From contig JAQBNZ010000155.1 in the NCBI GenBank assembly GCA_028288285.1, positions 1 through 62,724 on the forward strand: a DNA stretch of 62,724 bases, read 5' to 3'. The position numbers and the translations under genes were made by a program. Positions 16,898 to 26,439 of this stretch are shown here, piece after piece (the stretch's first letter is position 1; each line of letters opens with the position of its first letter). The notes beneath the pieces were generated by a model. It was not told the origin of the DNA. It was given only the letters and a program-made list of their open reading frames with translations, and ran no database searches. This DNA comes from Mucilaginibacter sp. Its GTDB lineage: Bacteria; Bacteroidota; Bacteroidia; Sphingobacteriales; Sphingobacteriaceae.

Positions 16898-18736
16898 ATG
16901 TGTGGTATTTATGGATCAACTGTATTTTATGATGATGATGTGGTTAAAGCCAAGCTTGGCAGAGTTGGCTTCCGCGGCCCCGATCAATCAAATTTTGAAC
17001 GAGTTGAATCTGTTGTGTTAGGCCATAACCGATTAGCTATTGTAGATCTTGATAAACGGTCCGATCAGCCATTTAGCTATAAGCATTTAAAAATTGTGTT
17101 TAATGGCGAAATATATAATTACCTCTCCCTCAGATCTAAGTTAAAACTACTTGGGCATGCATTTTTTACCGAATCAGATACTGAAGTACTTGCTGCTGCA
17201 TATCTTGAATATGGTGAGCTTTGTGTTGATCATTTTAACGGAATGTTCGCTTTTGTTATATATGATATAAAAAAGCAAATATTTTTTGGAGGGAGAGACA
17301 GGTTAGGGAAGAAACCACTGTATTACGCTCACAATGGTTTAAACTTTGAGTTTGCCAGTCAACCATCACAAATTACCATTGGTAAGAATGTTAATTTAGA
17401 TGAACAAGCAATAAATGAATTTTTTGTATGGGGGTACATACCCGAACCACGCTCTGCCTGGAAAGAAATTAAAAAAATTAAAGCAGGGTATGTTTTTAAT
17501 TATCACCTTAAAACAGGAGTGTTGTGCAGCAGAAAATATTGGGATATTGATACATTAAACAGTAATATTTATAATGGGGGATATCTAAATGCCAAAGACG
17601 AACTTGAATGCTTATTAACTAATGCGGTTAAAATTCGAATGCGTGCTGATGTCAGATTAGGTGTATTTCTTTCAGGCGGAATAGATTCGTCGTTAATAGC
17701 GGCAATTGCATCAAAAAACATCAATCATGTAAAAACATTTTGTATCAAGTTCAATGAGAAAGGCTTTGATGAAAGTTTATATGCAAGTAGCATAGCCAAT
17801 TATTTAAAAACTGATCATCATACTATTGAGTGCAATCCTGATGATGGTATTAGCTTGATTAAAAATTTTGGAGAATATTATGATGAGCCATTTGCAGATT
17901 TTAGTGCCATACCATCACTGTTGTTAAGTAAGTATACAAAGCAACACGTTACGGTAGCTTTAAGTGGAGATGGTGGAGATGAATGTTTTTATGGGTACGC
18001 ACGATATAAAAGGATAAATATGGTAAACCATATTTATAAATATCCTCACTCAATAAGAAAAATCATGAACTCAATCATGCAACTCTCTCCAAACTATCAA
18101 CATAAACTGCTTGGTTTGGGTGTTGCCAAAACAAATATAAAAACACTTTATGCATTGATGTTCGGCGGATTGGAATACTCATGGTTAACCCAACCTGAAA
18201 AAGCCATAGATGTCCCTTTTATGAATGTATGGAACTCTAAATCAGGAAGTCTTTTACAAAAAATGTCTGCTTTTGATATAAAAACATATTTAAATGGAGA
18301 TATAAATACAAAAGTTGACCGTGCTTTTATGGCATTTGCTGTAGAAGCCAGGGCCCCTCTAATGGACTATCGAATTGTTGAATTTGCACAGCATCTGCCA
18401 GATGAATTTAAATCTTATAAAGGCGTCCAAAAACGGATATTAAAAGACATATTATATAAATACGTTCCCAGCCAATTTTTTGAAAGACCTAAGGCTGGGT
18501 TTACACTTCCATTAAGTAATTGGTTGAAACATGAACTAAAAAATTATGTACTTGACGAAATGTCAATAACCGCGCTTAAGAATATCCCTGGTATAAATGT
18601 GGAGAGAACAGTGGCTATTATTCAGCAGCACATGGATGGGAAATGGAACAGGGCTTCGCAAATATGGAAGTTGTTAGTATTTACGCAGTGGTTGAAAAAT
18701 CAAAAATCAAACGAATTACACTTACAGACAGTTTAA
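16898..18736 (+). CDS. asnB: Glutamine-hydrolysing asparagine synthetase-type amidotransferase
   Basis: The N-terminal Ntn glutaminase domain has the catalytic Cys2 (MCGIYGS). LGHNRLAIVD, FNGEIYNY and the C-terminal synthetase PPi loop FLSGGIDSSLIA (about residues 257-268) complete the signature. Length 612 aa is usual. Such AsnB copies inside polysaccharide loci often amidate a uronic acid or an attached amino acid rather than making free asparagine. With a TviB-like dehydrogenase in the operon, amidation of a uronate is a reasonable inference. The next gene is a FemAB-like transferase 10 bp downstream. Confidence 0.9.
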   Translation: MCGIYGSTVFYDDDVVKAKLGRVGFRGPDQSNFERVESVVLGHNRLAIVDLDKRSDQPFSYKHLKIVFNGEIYNYLSLRSKLKLLGHAFFTESDTEVLAAAYLEYGELCVDHFNGMFAFVIYDIKKQIFFGGRDRLGKKPLYYAHNGLNFEFASQPSQITIGKNVNLDEQAINEFFVWGYIPEPRSAWKEIKKIKAGYVFNYHLKTGVLCSRKYWDIDTLNSNIYNGGYLNAKDELECLLTNAVKIRMRADVRLGVFLSGGIDSSLIAAIASKNINHVKTFCIKFNEKGFDESLYASSIANYLKTDHHTIECNPDDGISLIKNFGEYYDEPFADFSAIPSLLLSKYTKQHVTVALSGDGGDECFYGYARYKRINMVNHIYKYPHSIRKIMNSIMQLSPNYQHKLLGLGVAKTNIKTLYALMFGGLEYSWLTQPEKAIDVPFMNVWNSKSGSLLQKMSAFDIKTYLNGDINTKVDRAFMAFAVEARAPLMDYRIVEFAQHLPDEFKSYKGVQKRILKDILYKYVPSQFFERPKAGFTLPLSNWLKHELKNYVLDEMSITALKNIPGINVERTVAIIQQHMDGKWNRASQIWKLLVFTQWLKNQKSNELHLQTV

Positions 18737-18746
18737 TAATAGTTAT

Positions 18747-19475
18747 ATGATTCAGATTAAAGCAAGTGCATTGGGAGTAATGCCCTTAAGTATTATATGG
18801 TTTGCAAATAAACCAATGAAATTAAATTGCTTAAATAGCTTTTACAAACAAAGTACATGCTGTGAAGATATATCAGGGTATCAAAGGAAGTCTTTTTATA
18901 CAAAAATAATTGATTTAACAGCATCGGAGGAGAGTATTGCAAGCAAATTTGATCAAAACACTATTTATGAAATTCGTCGTTCGGCAAAAGATGGTGTTAC
19001 CACGGATATAGAATTAGATATCAATCAATTTGTTATATTTTATAACCTTTTTGCCAATACTAAACAGCTATCAAACCTGGGTCAAAATTTCTATAACTAT
19101 CGATCAGTATTATCTATTACCAAAGCAATTTATAATCAGCGAGATATAGTTATGCATGCTTATATTACTGACAGGAATTTAAAAAGGGTACGACTGTTTC
19201 ACTCAGCATCTCTTTTTAGAGAAAAGAACAATGCACAAAATAGAGCCGTAGTGGGCCGGGCTAACAGATTATTGCATTTTAAAGATATATGCCTATTTAA
19301 AAAAGAAGGATATGAAATTTACGACTTAGGAGGCTATGCTGAAGGTACAAGCGATGAAGCATTGTTGGGAATAAATAAATTTAAAGACAGCTTTGGCGGT
19401 AAACTTATTCAAGAGAGTGATTACTTGCCTCTGCCGGCTAAAATTTTATCAACATTAGGGAAATTATTTAAATAA
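18747..19475 (+). CDS. FemAB/GNAT-fold acyltransferase-like protein
   Basis: No firm family name. The central part (FDQNTIYEIRRSAKDGVTTDIE) resembles the helix-turn region of FemAB-like proteins. The C-terminal third (EIYDLGGYAEG, then GINKFKDSFGGKLIQESDYLPL) matches the D-x-GG then K-F-K-x-x-F-G-G pattern of that fold. It probably transfers an aminoacyl or acyl group to a sugar amine. At 242 aa it is shorter than classical FemA (over 400 aa). It lies between asnB and a GINT1-N-like gene, with gaps of only 10 and 6 bp. The activity is inferred. Confidence 0.6.
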   Translation: MIQIKASALGVMPLSIIWFANKPMKLNCLNSFYKQSTCCEDISGYQRKSFYTKIIDLTASEESIASKFDQNTIYEIRRSAKDGVTTDIELDINQFVIFYNLFANTKQLSNLGQNFYNYRSVLSITKAIYNQRDIVMHAYITDRNLKRVRLFHSASLFREKNNAQNRAVVGRANRLLHFKDICLFKKEGYEIYDLGGYAEGTSDEALLGINKFKDSFGGKLIQESDYLPLPAKILSTLGKLFK

Positions 19476-19481
19476 TAGGGG

Positions 19482-20378
19482 ATGATTGACTGGTCAAAAA
19501 TGTGTGAGAAATTATTTTTTTATGATAAATGGAATATTGGGCATAGTACCCAGTCTCCAGAAAATTTAATAGAGACACAACAATTAACTAACGAAATTAC
19601 CTGGCTTTGCGAAGATCGTACAGACTACAAAGCAGATCCTTTTATTATAAACATTTATGACCGTTTGCATTTATTTTATGAAGAATTAAAATTTTGGAAA
19701 GGAAAGGGTGAAATCATTGTAACAGATGGCCTGCAGTGTAAAGGCAAAAAAAAAGTTAAAGGAATAAGTGAAAAAAATATTCATCTTTCTTATCCCTATG
19801 TATTTGAATCTAACAATCGGGTTTACTGTATTCCGGAAACCTCGCAAATACAACAAATAGTTTTATATGAAGTAGATAAAAACGAACCTTATATTTTTAA
19901 AAAAATTAAAATTTTAAAGGAAGGCGGCGCCTTTGTGGATAGTTCAATTATTTATTTTAAGGGAAAGTATTGGTTGTTTACAAGCCTGACTGGTAAGTAT
20001 GGAGAGCTTTACATTTTTTATGCCGATACCTTGTTGGATGAATTTAAGGCTCATAAATTAAACCCAATAGTAGTTGGATATAATGAGAGCAGATCTGCGG
20101 GTGCTTTATTTATAGTGAACCATCAATTGTACATGCCTACACAAAATCCCGGTGAATGTTATGGTGGTTCAATAATGATAAATAAAATAAGTCTGCTTAA
20201 TGAGAGTACCTTTCAGTGTCAAAACTGTTTTGAAATAAAACCAAAAACTCCATATAACGTGGGAGTGCATACAATAAATTTTGCCGGTAATTTAATTGTG
20301 GTTGATGGTAAACGCAGAGTTTTCAGCCTGTTAACACCACTAAAAAAAATGGTTAAAAAATTGAAAAATATCTTTTAA
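19482..20378 (+). CDS. GINT1 N-terminal-like (beta-fructosidase-fold) protein
   Basis: The segments ADPFIINIYDRLHLFYEE (about residues 51-68), HLSYPYVFESNNRVYCIPETS (split: HLSYPYVFE, VYCIPETS) and YVDSS-like repeats form the pattern of the N-terminal domain named after plant glucosamine inositolphosphorylceramide transferase 1. That domain is a five-bladed propeller-like fold related to glycosidases. No glycosyltransferase domain is fused here. In bacterial loci such proteins occur with sugar-modifying genes, but their reaction is unclear. There is no signal peptide, so it is cytoplasmic. Its neighbour upstream is the FemAB-like gene and downstream a GT4. Confidence 0.7.
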   Translation: MIDWSKMCEKLFFYDKWNIGHSTQSPENLIETQQLTNEITWLCEDRTDYKADPFIINIYDRLHLFYEELKFWKGKGEIIVTDGLQCKGKKKVKGISEKNIHLSYPYVFESNNRVYCIPETSQIQQIVLYEVDKNEPYIFKKIKILKEGGAFVDSSIIYFKGKYWLFTSLTGKYGELYIFYADTLLDEFKAHKLNPIVVGYNESRSAGALFIVNHQLYMPTQNPGECYGGSIMINKISLLNESTFQCQNCFEIKPKTPYNVGVHTINFAGNLIVVDGKRRVFSLLTPLKKMVKKLKNIF

Positions 20379-20388
20379 AAATCTTAGT

Positions 20389-21462
20389 ATGTCTGCTATA
20401 AATACAAAAATGGTATTTGTTTCCATGTCAGACCAAGCTAACGGGGCAGAGAACGTGTTATTGTTGGCAGCCAGGCACAATCTATCTCCAATAATATTTT
20501 TAAAAAAATCAAAGGGGAATACTTTAAATATTCCGCCTTTACACAAAAAACACTATATATCAAATGTAAGTTTATTATTAGGTTTTATAGGTCTTGTGAG
20601 TGCAATTTGGCCATACCGTATAGGGTTTACTATATTTAGTACTCATTCCTATTTGAATGCTTATTTGGGTTTTTTAAAAAGAATAGGTTATATAAAATCT
20701 AAACTTGTATTGCGTGAGTGCACTTCAGTTTTTACACGTTACAAGGGCCTAAAAAGATGGAGTTATAAAGTAACATACAGTTTAGGATATACAGCTGCAG
20801 ACGTTATTATTTGTCAAACGGAATTAATGCGTAAAAGCTTTTTGAACCAAATGAATTATATATCTCCTGAAAAAGTTATTGTAATTGGCAATCCGATAGA
20901 TCAACAACAGGTTGTAGTAAAGTCACTTTTAACACCTAAAGATATACACCTGGAGTTTGATTTTATTTGTGCAGCCGGCCGTTTAATTCCAGAAAAAGGC
21001 TTTTCAATTTTAATACAGGCCTTTAAAAAAGTGTATGCTGTTTACCCAAATATGAAATTACTAATTTTTGGTGATGGCCCTGATAAGGATATATTACTCA
21101 AATTGATTGAAAGTAATAATCTTGAGGGTAAGGTAATTCTTAAAGGATGGGAAAGTAATATAATGCCTTATTTTAAAAAAGCTAAAGCCTGTGTAATTTC
21201 TTCGATAAAAGAAGGCTTTCCAAATGCTTTATTAGAAATGTTAACTCTCAATCCCATTGTAATTTCTACTTTGTGTGCTGGCGGGATAGATGCAATACCA
21301 GGTGTATATAAATTACCGGTAAATAATGTAAGTTATATGACATATTCCATACTCAAGGCATTGCAGGTAGGTGATCAATCCCAAAGGCAGTCAGCACTTA
21401 AATACCTTGCTAATAGAAGTCCTGAAGAGTATACAAATACTATTATTCAGGCACTTAAGTAA
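20389..21462 (+). CDS. Glycosyltransferase family 4 (GT4 no. 3)
   Basis: A retaining GT-B enzyme. It has the N-terminal SDQANGAENVLLLAARH, the nucleotide-binding half starting CAAGRLIPEKGFSILIQAF, LIFGDGPDKD, and the EX7E motif EGFPNALLE followed by MLTLNPIVISTLCAGGIDAI. Length 357 aa is normal. The gene ends the first tight run of transferases: 232 bp without a gene follow before the epimerase gene. Sugar specificity cannot be assigned. Confidence 0.88.
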   Translation: MSAINTKMVFVSMSDQANGAENVLLLAARHNLSPIIFLKKSKGNTLNIPPLHKKHYISNVSLLLGFIGLVSAIWPYRIGFTIFSTHSYLNAYLGFLKRIGYIKSKLVLRECTSVFTRYKGLKRWSYKVTYSLGYTAADVIICQTELMRKSFLNQMNYISPEKVIVIGNPIDQQQVVVKSLLTPKDIHLEFDFICAAGRLIPEKGFSILIQAFKKVYAVYPNMKLLIFGDGPDKDILLKLIESNNLEGKVILKGWESNIMPYFKKAKACVISSIKEGFPNALLEMLTLNPIVISTLCAGGIDAIPGVYKLPVNNVSYMTYSILKALQVGDQSQRQSALKYLANRSPEEYTNTIIQALK

Positions 21463-21694
21463 TATATTTTAATCCGAATTATATCTCTTTAAATAAATAA
21501 TTAAATAGAAATTATATTCATTTGCTGGTTTTTGCAAAAGTTATTTGTTACGGTAGTACTGTTTGTGCCGTTATTAATCCGCTTTTATTATATCGCAGCA
21601 TCAGCAAATTATAGGTTCATACTTACATTTTCTTACTTCACCATTTCCACTAAGGCTACCTATAGCCATTTATTAACCTTTTAAAGCATAAATT

Positions 21695-22792
21695 ATGAAA
21701 ATTTTAATTACCGGTACTGCTGGTTTCATTGGTTATCATTTGGCTAAAAGCTTACTTGAAAGAGGCGACATTGTTGTTGGCATTGATAATTTAAACGATT
21801 ATTATGATGTAGGACTCAAATATGCAAGATTATCACAAGCTGGGGTTGATTTAACAGATGTGGAATATGGTGTTGCCGTACAAAGTAAAAGGTTTCATAA
21901 CTATACATTTATTAAACTGGATATTTTAGATAAAGACAACTTGAATTTATGTTTTAAAACACATCAATTTGATGCTGTGTGTAATTTGGCTGCACAGGCG
22001 GGTGTTCGTTATAGCTTAACAAATCCAGAAGTTTACATTGATTCTAACATAAAGGGCTTTTTAAATATATTGGAGGGCTGCCGGCATTTTAAAATAAATC
22101 ATTTGGTATATGCAAGCTCTTCAAGCGTTTATGGGCTCAATAAAAAAATGCCATTTAATGAACATGATATTGCAGATCATCCGGTATCATTATACGCAGC
22201 ATCAAAAAAAGCAAACGAGATGATGGCTCATACTTATAGTCACCTTTTTAACTTACGTACTACAGGCTTGCGTTTTTTTACAGTTTATGGGCCGTGGGGC
22301 AGGCCAGATATGGCACTATTTATTTTCACAAAATCAATCATCGAAGGGAAGCCCATCCAAATATTTAATAATGGTAATATGAAACGGGACTTTACTTATA
22401 TAGATGATATTGTAACCGGCATTATACATGTTATTGATAAACCTGCAGAGGCAAATGTTAGTTGGGACGCCAAACAACCGGATCCTGCCACTTCAAATGC
22501 ACCATTTCGGATATTTAATATTGGCCGGGGTGCACCTGTTGACTTATTGGAATTTATAAGTGAAATTGAAAAAAAGCTGCACTTAAAAGCCATTAAATCT
22601 TATATGCCAATGCAAGAAGGAGATGTTGCTGAAACTTGTGCAGATGTAACCAATTTAGATTATATAATGAACTATAAGCCAAGAGTATCTGTTCCATTAG
22701 GAATTTCACAATTTATACAATGGTATAAATACTATTATGGCATAAAAAAACCAGTTTTAACTTCTGAACAGGAAAGCCTCTTAGACGTTTAA
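21695..22792 (+). CDS. NAD-dependent epimerase, UDP-glucuronate 4-epimerase (CapI-like)
   Basis: A short-chain-dehydrogenase-type sugar epimerase that interconverts C4 epimers of a UDP-sugar acid. The Rossmann motif TGTAGFIG is at residues 6-13. [17 protein letters not shown] is characteristic of the UDP-glucuronate 4-epimerase subgroup. YASSSSVYG supplies the Ser and the YAASK motif ([13 protein letters not shown]) the catalytic Tyr/Lys. [18 protein letters not shown] follows. Length 365 aa is normal. It could act on the product of the TviB-like dehydrogenase, but that enzyme family usually makes N-acetylated uronates, so the pairing is not certain. Confidence 0.88.
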   Translation: MKILITGTAGFIGYHLAKSLLERGDIVVGIDNLNDYYDVGLKYARLSQAGVDLTDVEYGVAVQSKRFHNYTFIKLDILDKDNLNLCFKTHQFDAVCNLAAQAGVRYSLTNPEVYIDSNIKGFLNILEGCRHFKINHLVYASSSSVYGLNKKMPFNEHDIADHPVSLYAASKKANEMMAHTYSHLFNLRTTGLRFFTVYGPWGRPDMALFIFTKSIIEGKPIQIFNNGNMKRDFTYIDDIVTGIIHVIDKPAEANVSWDAKQPDPATSNAPFRIFNIGRGAPVDLLEFISEIEKKLHLKAIKSYMPMQEGDVAETCADVTNLDYIMNYKPRVSVPLGISQFIQWYKYYYGIKKPVLTSEQESLLDV

Positions 22793-22912
22793 TGTCATAG
22801 GATTGTCGTAAACCGTGTAAAGATTTTATTATTTATAGTAATCAGCTAAATACATTTTCTATAAAAATCTTCCTGGTGCTTAATTAAAAGTTACAATTCT
22901 ATTAAATTGTCT

Positions 22913-24067
22913 ATGCAGAAGGATATGATAAAATCTGGTGAAAAAGTATTGATTATTAGCGATTCGTGGAAATCTTTAATGGATTTTAGGGGTAAGCTAA
23001 TTGAAGAGTTGGCCAAAAAACATAAAGTATATGTTTTTACTCCTAAGATATTACAGCATACTTTTCGAGAAAGGCTAATTTCCTTAAATGTAGAAATATT
23101 TGAAAATAACTTAAATGGAAGTAGTGTTTCTATAATCTCAGATATTCATTATATCATTCAATTGTATAGGTTAATAAAGCGGATTAAACCTTCAATTTTT
23201 TTCCCCTATACTTTTAAACCAGTTATCTATGGTACTATACTTGCAAAAATATGCAGAGTTAAAGTTGTAGTTCCAATGCTTACCGGATTAGGCTATAATT
23301 TTGCTCCTGATAAAAGTAAAAACTGGATAAAAACTATCACTCAGTTTTTGCTAAAGGCCAGCTTATATAATAGTAAGCGGCAACGAATAATTTTTCAAAA
23401 TAAAGATGATCAACAAACGCTAATAGATCATAAAATTATAAGCCCTAACCATAAATCTTATATAGTAAACGGCTCCGGGGTTGATTTGAAACATTATACT
23501 TATAAACCTCCCAATACAGATTTGGTTAGCTTTTTAATGATAGCCCGTTTAATAAATGCAAAGGGAGTATATGAATATTTTGAAGCAGCACGTATTATTC
23601 ACTTTTGGTATCCAAACATACAATTTAAGTTAATAGGGGCTTTAGATAATAATATTGACGCAATTAGCTCTAATCTTTTCAACGAAATTAAATCAGGAAA
23701 AACTATTCAATATCTTGGTGAAGTTGATGATGTAAGGCCATATATAAATAATGCTTCAGTTGTTGTATTGCCATCATATTACGGAGAAGGCATTCCGCGA
23801 TGTTTACTTGAAGCGATGGCCATGGGTAGGGCAATAATAACATGCAATTCCGTTGGTTGTAAAGAAACTGTTAATTTTCTTACGGAAATTAATGGCTTTT
23901 TAGTACCAGTGAAAAATGTAGCCGCTCTGGTTTCTGCAATTGAATATTATTTATTACATCCAGATATAATTGTAAGCCATGGCTTAAATGGCCTTTTAAT
24001 GGCCAAGAAAAAATTTGATGTGAATTTGGTAAATACCGAAATACTAAAAATAATGCAGTTGAATTAA
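22913..24067 (+). CDS. Glycosyltransferase family 4 (GT4 no. 4, PglA-like)
   Basis: A retaining GT-B enzyme of the type near PglA/WbpT. It opens with KVLIISDSWKSLMDFRGKLIEEL, then PSIFFPYTFKPVIYGTILAK (split as PYTFKPVIYG) and VPMLTGLGYNF. The C-terminal half includes FLMIARLINAKGVYEYFEAA and an EX7E motif EGIPRCLLE. I start at ATG 22913; the longer frame needs a TTG at 22907. It may add the second sugar next to the PGT product, as PglA-like enzymes do, but this is inferred. Confidence 0.87.
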   Translation: MQKDMIKSGEKVLIISDSWKSLMDFRGKLIEELAKKHKVYVFTPKILQHTFRERLISLNVEIFENNLNGSSVSIISDIHYIIQLYRLIKRIKPSIFFPYTFKPVIYGTILAKICRVKVVVPMLTGLGYNFAPDKSKNWIKTITQFLLKASLYNSKRQRIIFQNKDDQQTLIDHKIISPNHKSYIVNGSGVDLKHYTYKPPNTDLVSFLMIARLINAKGVYEYFEAARIIHFWYPNIQFKLIGALDNNIDAISSNLFNEIKSGKTIQYLGEVDDVRPYINNASVVVLPSYYGEGIPRCLLEAMAMGRAIITCNSVGCKETVNFLTEINGFLVPVKNVAALVSAIEYYLLHPDIIVSHGLNGLLMAKKKFDVNLVNTEILKIMQLN

Positions 24068-24100
24068 GCTTTTTATTTCTATATAACCTAACAACAATTC

Positions 24101-24904
24101 ATGAAAAACTTTTTCACTTACTCATGTAAAGCCATAAATGATTTTAAAAGCGCCATTAACGAATTTGGCTGGGTCATATTTGAAAATGCTGTGAATCCCG
24201 GTTTAATTGAAACAATTAAAAATGACCTGGACATAGGTTATACATACAGAAGAGATATCCAGAAAAAAAACGGCATAAGTGCTAATATGGATGGTACGCT
24301 TCATCACTTGTTAGAGAGAGATAATTTTAGTTTGCAGTTTCTTAAACAAATGTATTGCGACGAAGAAATAAGCCAATTTTTGGGCGGTAAATATATTCTT
24401 AATGGCATCAATGCAGTAATTCATTTGAAACAAGAACACCCATACCTGAGTAACATGCACCGCGATGTTAGAACGTTTATGGCAGATACCAAAATTTTGA
24501 TTCAGATGATTGTTGTTTTAGATGATTTTACCGCATTAAACGGTGCAACATATTTTCTTTCAGGTTCACATAAGAGAGATGTTAAGCCCAACAAAGATTA
24601 CTTTTATAAAAATGCCGAAAGAGCAATTACTGCTAAAGGCAGCATCATACTTTTTGATTCAAACATGTGGCATGCCGCAGGAGAGAATAAAACGGCAAAT
24701 CCCCGCAGGGCATTAACCTTAGGATTTACGAGGCCCTTTGTTAAACAACAAATGGATTACCCACGGTTTTTAGGATATGACTTTGTATCCAAATTAAGTC
24801 CTGAATTACGTCAGGTAATTGGTTATAACGCACGCACTCCAGAAAACTTAAACGAATATTACCAGCCGTCACATCTTAGGATGTATCAACGTGATCAAGG
24901 ATAA
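24101..24904 (+). CDS. Phytanoyl-CoA dioxygenase (PhyH) family protein
   Basis: A predicted Fe(II)/2-oxoglutarate-dependent oxygenase. The facial triad is visible as His120 and Asp122 (MHRDVRTF) and His191 (SNMWHAAGEN), with a 2-oxoglutarate-binding Arg at 202 or 203 (PRRALTLGF). GATYFLSGSHKRD lies between, as usual. At 267 aa it is complete. In this context it probably hydroxylates an acyl or aminoacyl substituent of a sugar, or the sugar itself; the substrate is unknown. It begins a four-gene block with a PLP enzyme, a GNAT and a FemAB-like gene. Confidence 0.85.
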   Translation: MKNFFTYSCKAINDFKSAINEFGWVIFENAVNPGLIETIKNDLDIGYTYRRDIQKKNGISANMDGTLHHLLERDNFSLQFLKQMYCDEEISQFLGGKYILNGINAVIHLKQEHPYLSNMHRDVRTFMADTKILIQMIVVLDDFTALNGATYFLSGSHKRDVKPNKDYFYKNAERAITAKGSIILFDSNMWHAAGENKTANPRRALTLGFTRPFVKQQMDYPRFLGYDFVSKLSPELRQVIGYNARTPENLNEYYQPSHLRMYQRDQG

Positions 24905-24939
24905 ATTATCTCCTTTTTATTTTTTATAACACTAAATTC

Positions 24940-25911
24940 ATGCCCAAAACAAAAGAAGTTATTAAGACTATTGGCGGTTTTTATGACTTGCAATTACCAT
25001 CAGGTAATGAATACTATGCAGATTTGTTGCGTTTAAATACAGGCCGTAATGCTTTGGAATATATTTTAAGACAAAAAGCTTACACTAAAATTTATATACC
25101 CTTTTTTACATGTGAGGTTTTGCTTGAACCTATAAACAAATTGGGTATTAAGTATGAATACTACTCAATTAATGAAAGGCTTGAGCCAATTATTAACTTT
25201 GAAATTGAACCTACTGCATGTTTTTTGTATACCAACTATTTTGGCATTAAGCAAGATACGGTTGTAATGCTTAGCGAACAAATACCTAACATTATAATAG
25301 ATAACTCGCAGGCATTTTATTCTGAACCTTTGCCCGGTATAGACACCTTTTACTCATGCAGAAAGTTTTTTGGCGTACCAGACGGTGCTTACTTAAGCAT
25401 AAAAAAAAGGATTAGTAAAAAACTTCCTACTGATATTTCTTACAATAGACTTGATCACCTAACAAAAAGCATTGATCTGGGTATTGAAGCGGCCTATGCC
25501 GATTCATTAATTAACAATAAGCTATTGGAAAACAATGAAATAAAAATCATGTCTCACTTAACCAAAAGAATCATGTCAAGTATAAGATATGATGAATGTG
25601 CACAAATAAGGGAACGTAACTTTTTTTTTTTACACCAGCATTTAAAAGAGTTTAATCTTTTTCAGTTTGATTTTCCACCTAATAAATCACCAATGGTTTA
25701 TCCTTTTCTGTATGATGATCGTAATTTAAAAATACATCTGATTCAAAAGAAAATATTTGTAGCTACATACTGGCCTAATGTATATAATTGGACGAGCACC
25801 AGCATGTACGAAAATTATCTTACCACAAATTTGGTGCCTCTGCCAATAGACCATAGGTACAATCTTAAGGATATGTTTTATATGTTAAATACATTAAAAC
25901 AAGTATTATGA
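24940..25911 (+). CDS. Divergent fold-type I PLP aminotransferase-like protein (third PLP enzyme)
   Basis: Short (323 aa) and distant from the two DegT proteins in the locus. The pattern is still that of the DegT/aspartate-aminotransferase fold: TGRNALEYIL at the position of the cofactor phosphate loop, IIIDNSQAFYSEP for the Asp/Gln pair, and Lys142 in FYSCRKFFGVPDGAYL as candidate Schiff-base lysine. The PLP-stacking region is unusual. An eleven-T run at 25621-25631 lies inside the coding sequence. The stop overlaps the next gene as ATGA. It may make an amino-sugar or process an amino acid. Confidence 0.75.
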   Translation: MPKTKEVIKTIGGFYDLQLPSGNEYYADLLRLNTGRNALEYILRQKAYTKIYIPFFTCEVLLEPINKLGIKYEYYSINERLEPIINFEIEPTACFLYTNYFGIKQDTVVMLSEQIPNIIIDNSQAFYSEPLPGIDTFYSCRKFFGVPDGAYLSIKKRISKKLPTDISYNRLDHLTKSIDLGIEAAYADSLINNKLLENNEIKIMSHLTKRIMSSIRYDECAQIRERNFFFLHQHLKEFNLFQFDFPPNKSPMVYPFLYDDRNLKIHLIQKKIFVATYWPNVYNWTSTSMYENYLTTNLVPLPIDHRYNLKDMFYMLNTLKQVL

Positions 25912-26402
25912 CACTTTTAATATATATAAGGCCGCTTGAATTAAAGGATGCACAAACTTCATATGTATGGAGAAACGATTCAACACTATGGGTTTACACA
26001 ACCTTTAGGCCAAAGGATTATATTACCCAAGAGATGGAAACTAAATGGTTAAGCGAAAGTCTTAATAAACCAGATCAAAGCCGTTTTGCTATATGCGTAA
26101 AAGAACTTGATACCTATATTGGCAATGTTCAATTAATTAATATTAATGAGCAATGTGCAGAGCTACATCTTTTTATAGGTGATAAACTGTATTGGAACAG
26201 GGGTATTGGCTACCAGGCAACAGAGCTAATTATTAATTATGGTTTTTTAAAAAGAGGGTTAAAAAAAATTTATTTAAAGGTGCACCCTGCAAATCTACCT
26301 GCATTGTATTTATATGAAAAGGTTGGGTTTGAAATTATCGGAAAAGAAGACGGGTTAATATTGATGACCATCACAAAGGAAGCTTTCTCACTTAAATGTT
26401 AA
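25908..26402 (+). CDS. GNAT-family N-acetyltransferase (RimJ/RimL type)
   Basis: An acetyl-CoA-dependent N-acyltransferase. It starts IRPLELKDAQTSYVWRND, as RimJ/WbbJ-like sugar-amine acetyltransferases do, with RFAICVKELDTYIGNVQL as the beta-4 region. The acetyl-CoA pyrophosphate loop lies around WNRGIGYQATELI (R/Q-x-x-G-x-G/A), and VHPANLPALYLYEKVGFE is the C-terminal signature. At 164 aa it is complete. Close relatives in sugar loci N-acetylate 4-amino-sugars, so it probably uses the product of one of the aminotransferases. It is coupled to the gene before it. Confidence 0.87.
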   Translation: MTLLIYIRPLELKDAQTSYVWRNDSTLWVYTTFRPKDYITQEMETKWLSESLNKPDQSRFAICVKELDTYIGNVQLININEQCAELHLFIGDKLYWNRGIGYQATELIINYGFLKRGLKKIYLKVHPANLPALYLYEKVGFEIIGKEDGLILMTITKEAFSLKC

Positions 26403-26439
26403 CCTAACATTTGGCGATTTTATAAAATCAAAATTAGGT
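26402..26439 (+). promoter_or_regulatory. Nested palindrome directly before the FemAB-like start codon
   Basis: ACCTAA at 26402-26407 pairs with TTAGGT at 26434-26439, enclosing the perfect 14-base palindrome GATTTTATAAAATC at 26416-26429. The outer stem ends at the base before the ATG (26440). The structure could sequester the translation start or set mRNA stability. AT-rich palindromes arise easily here, so function is uncertain. Confidence 0.35.

Noticed and set aside
16898..18736. AsnB as primary-metabolism asparagine synthetase
   Set aside because: The protein would also fit that role, but its place inside a glycan operon argues for a modification role; the question is left open.
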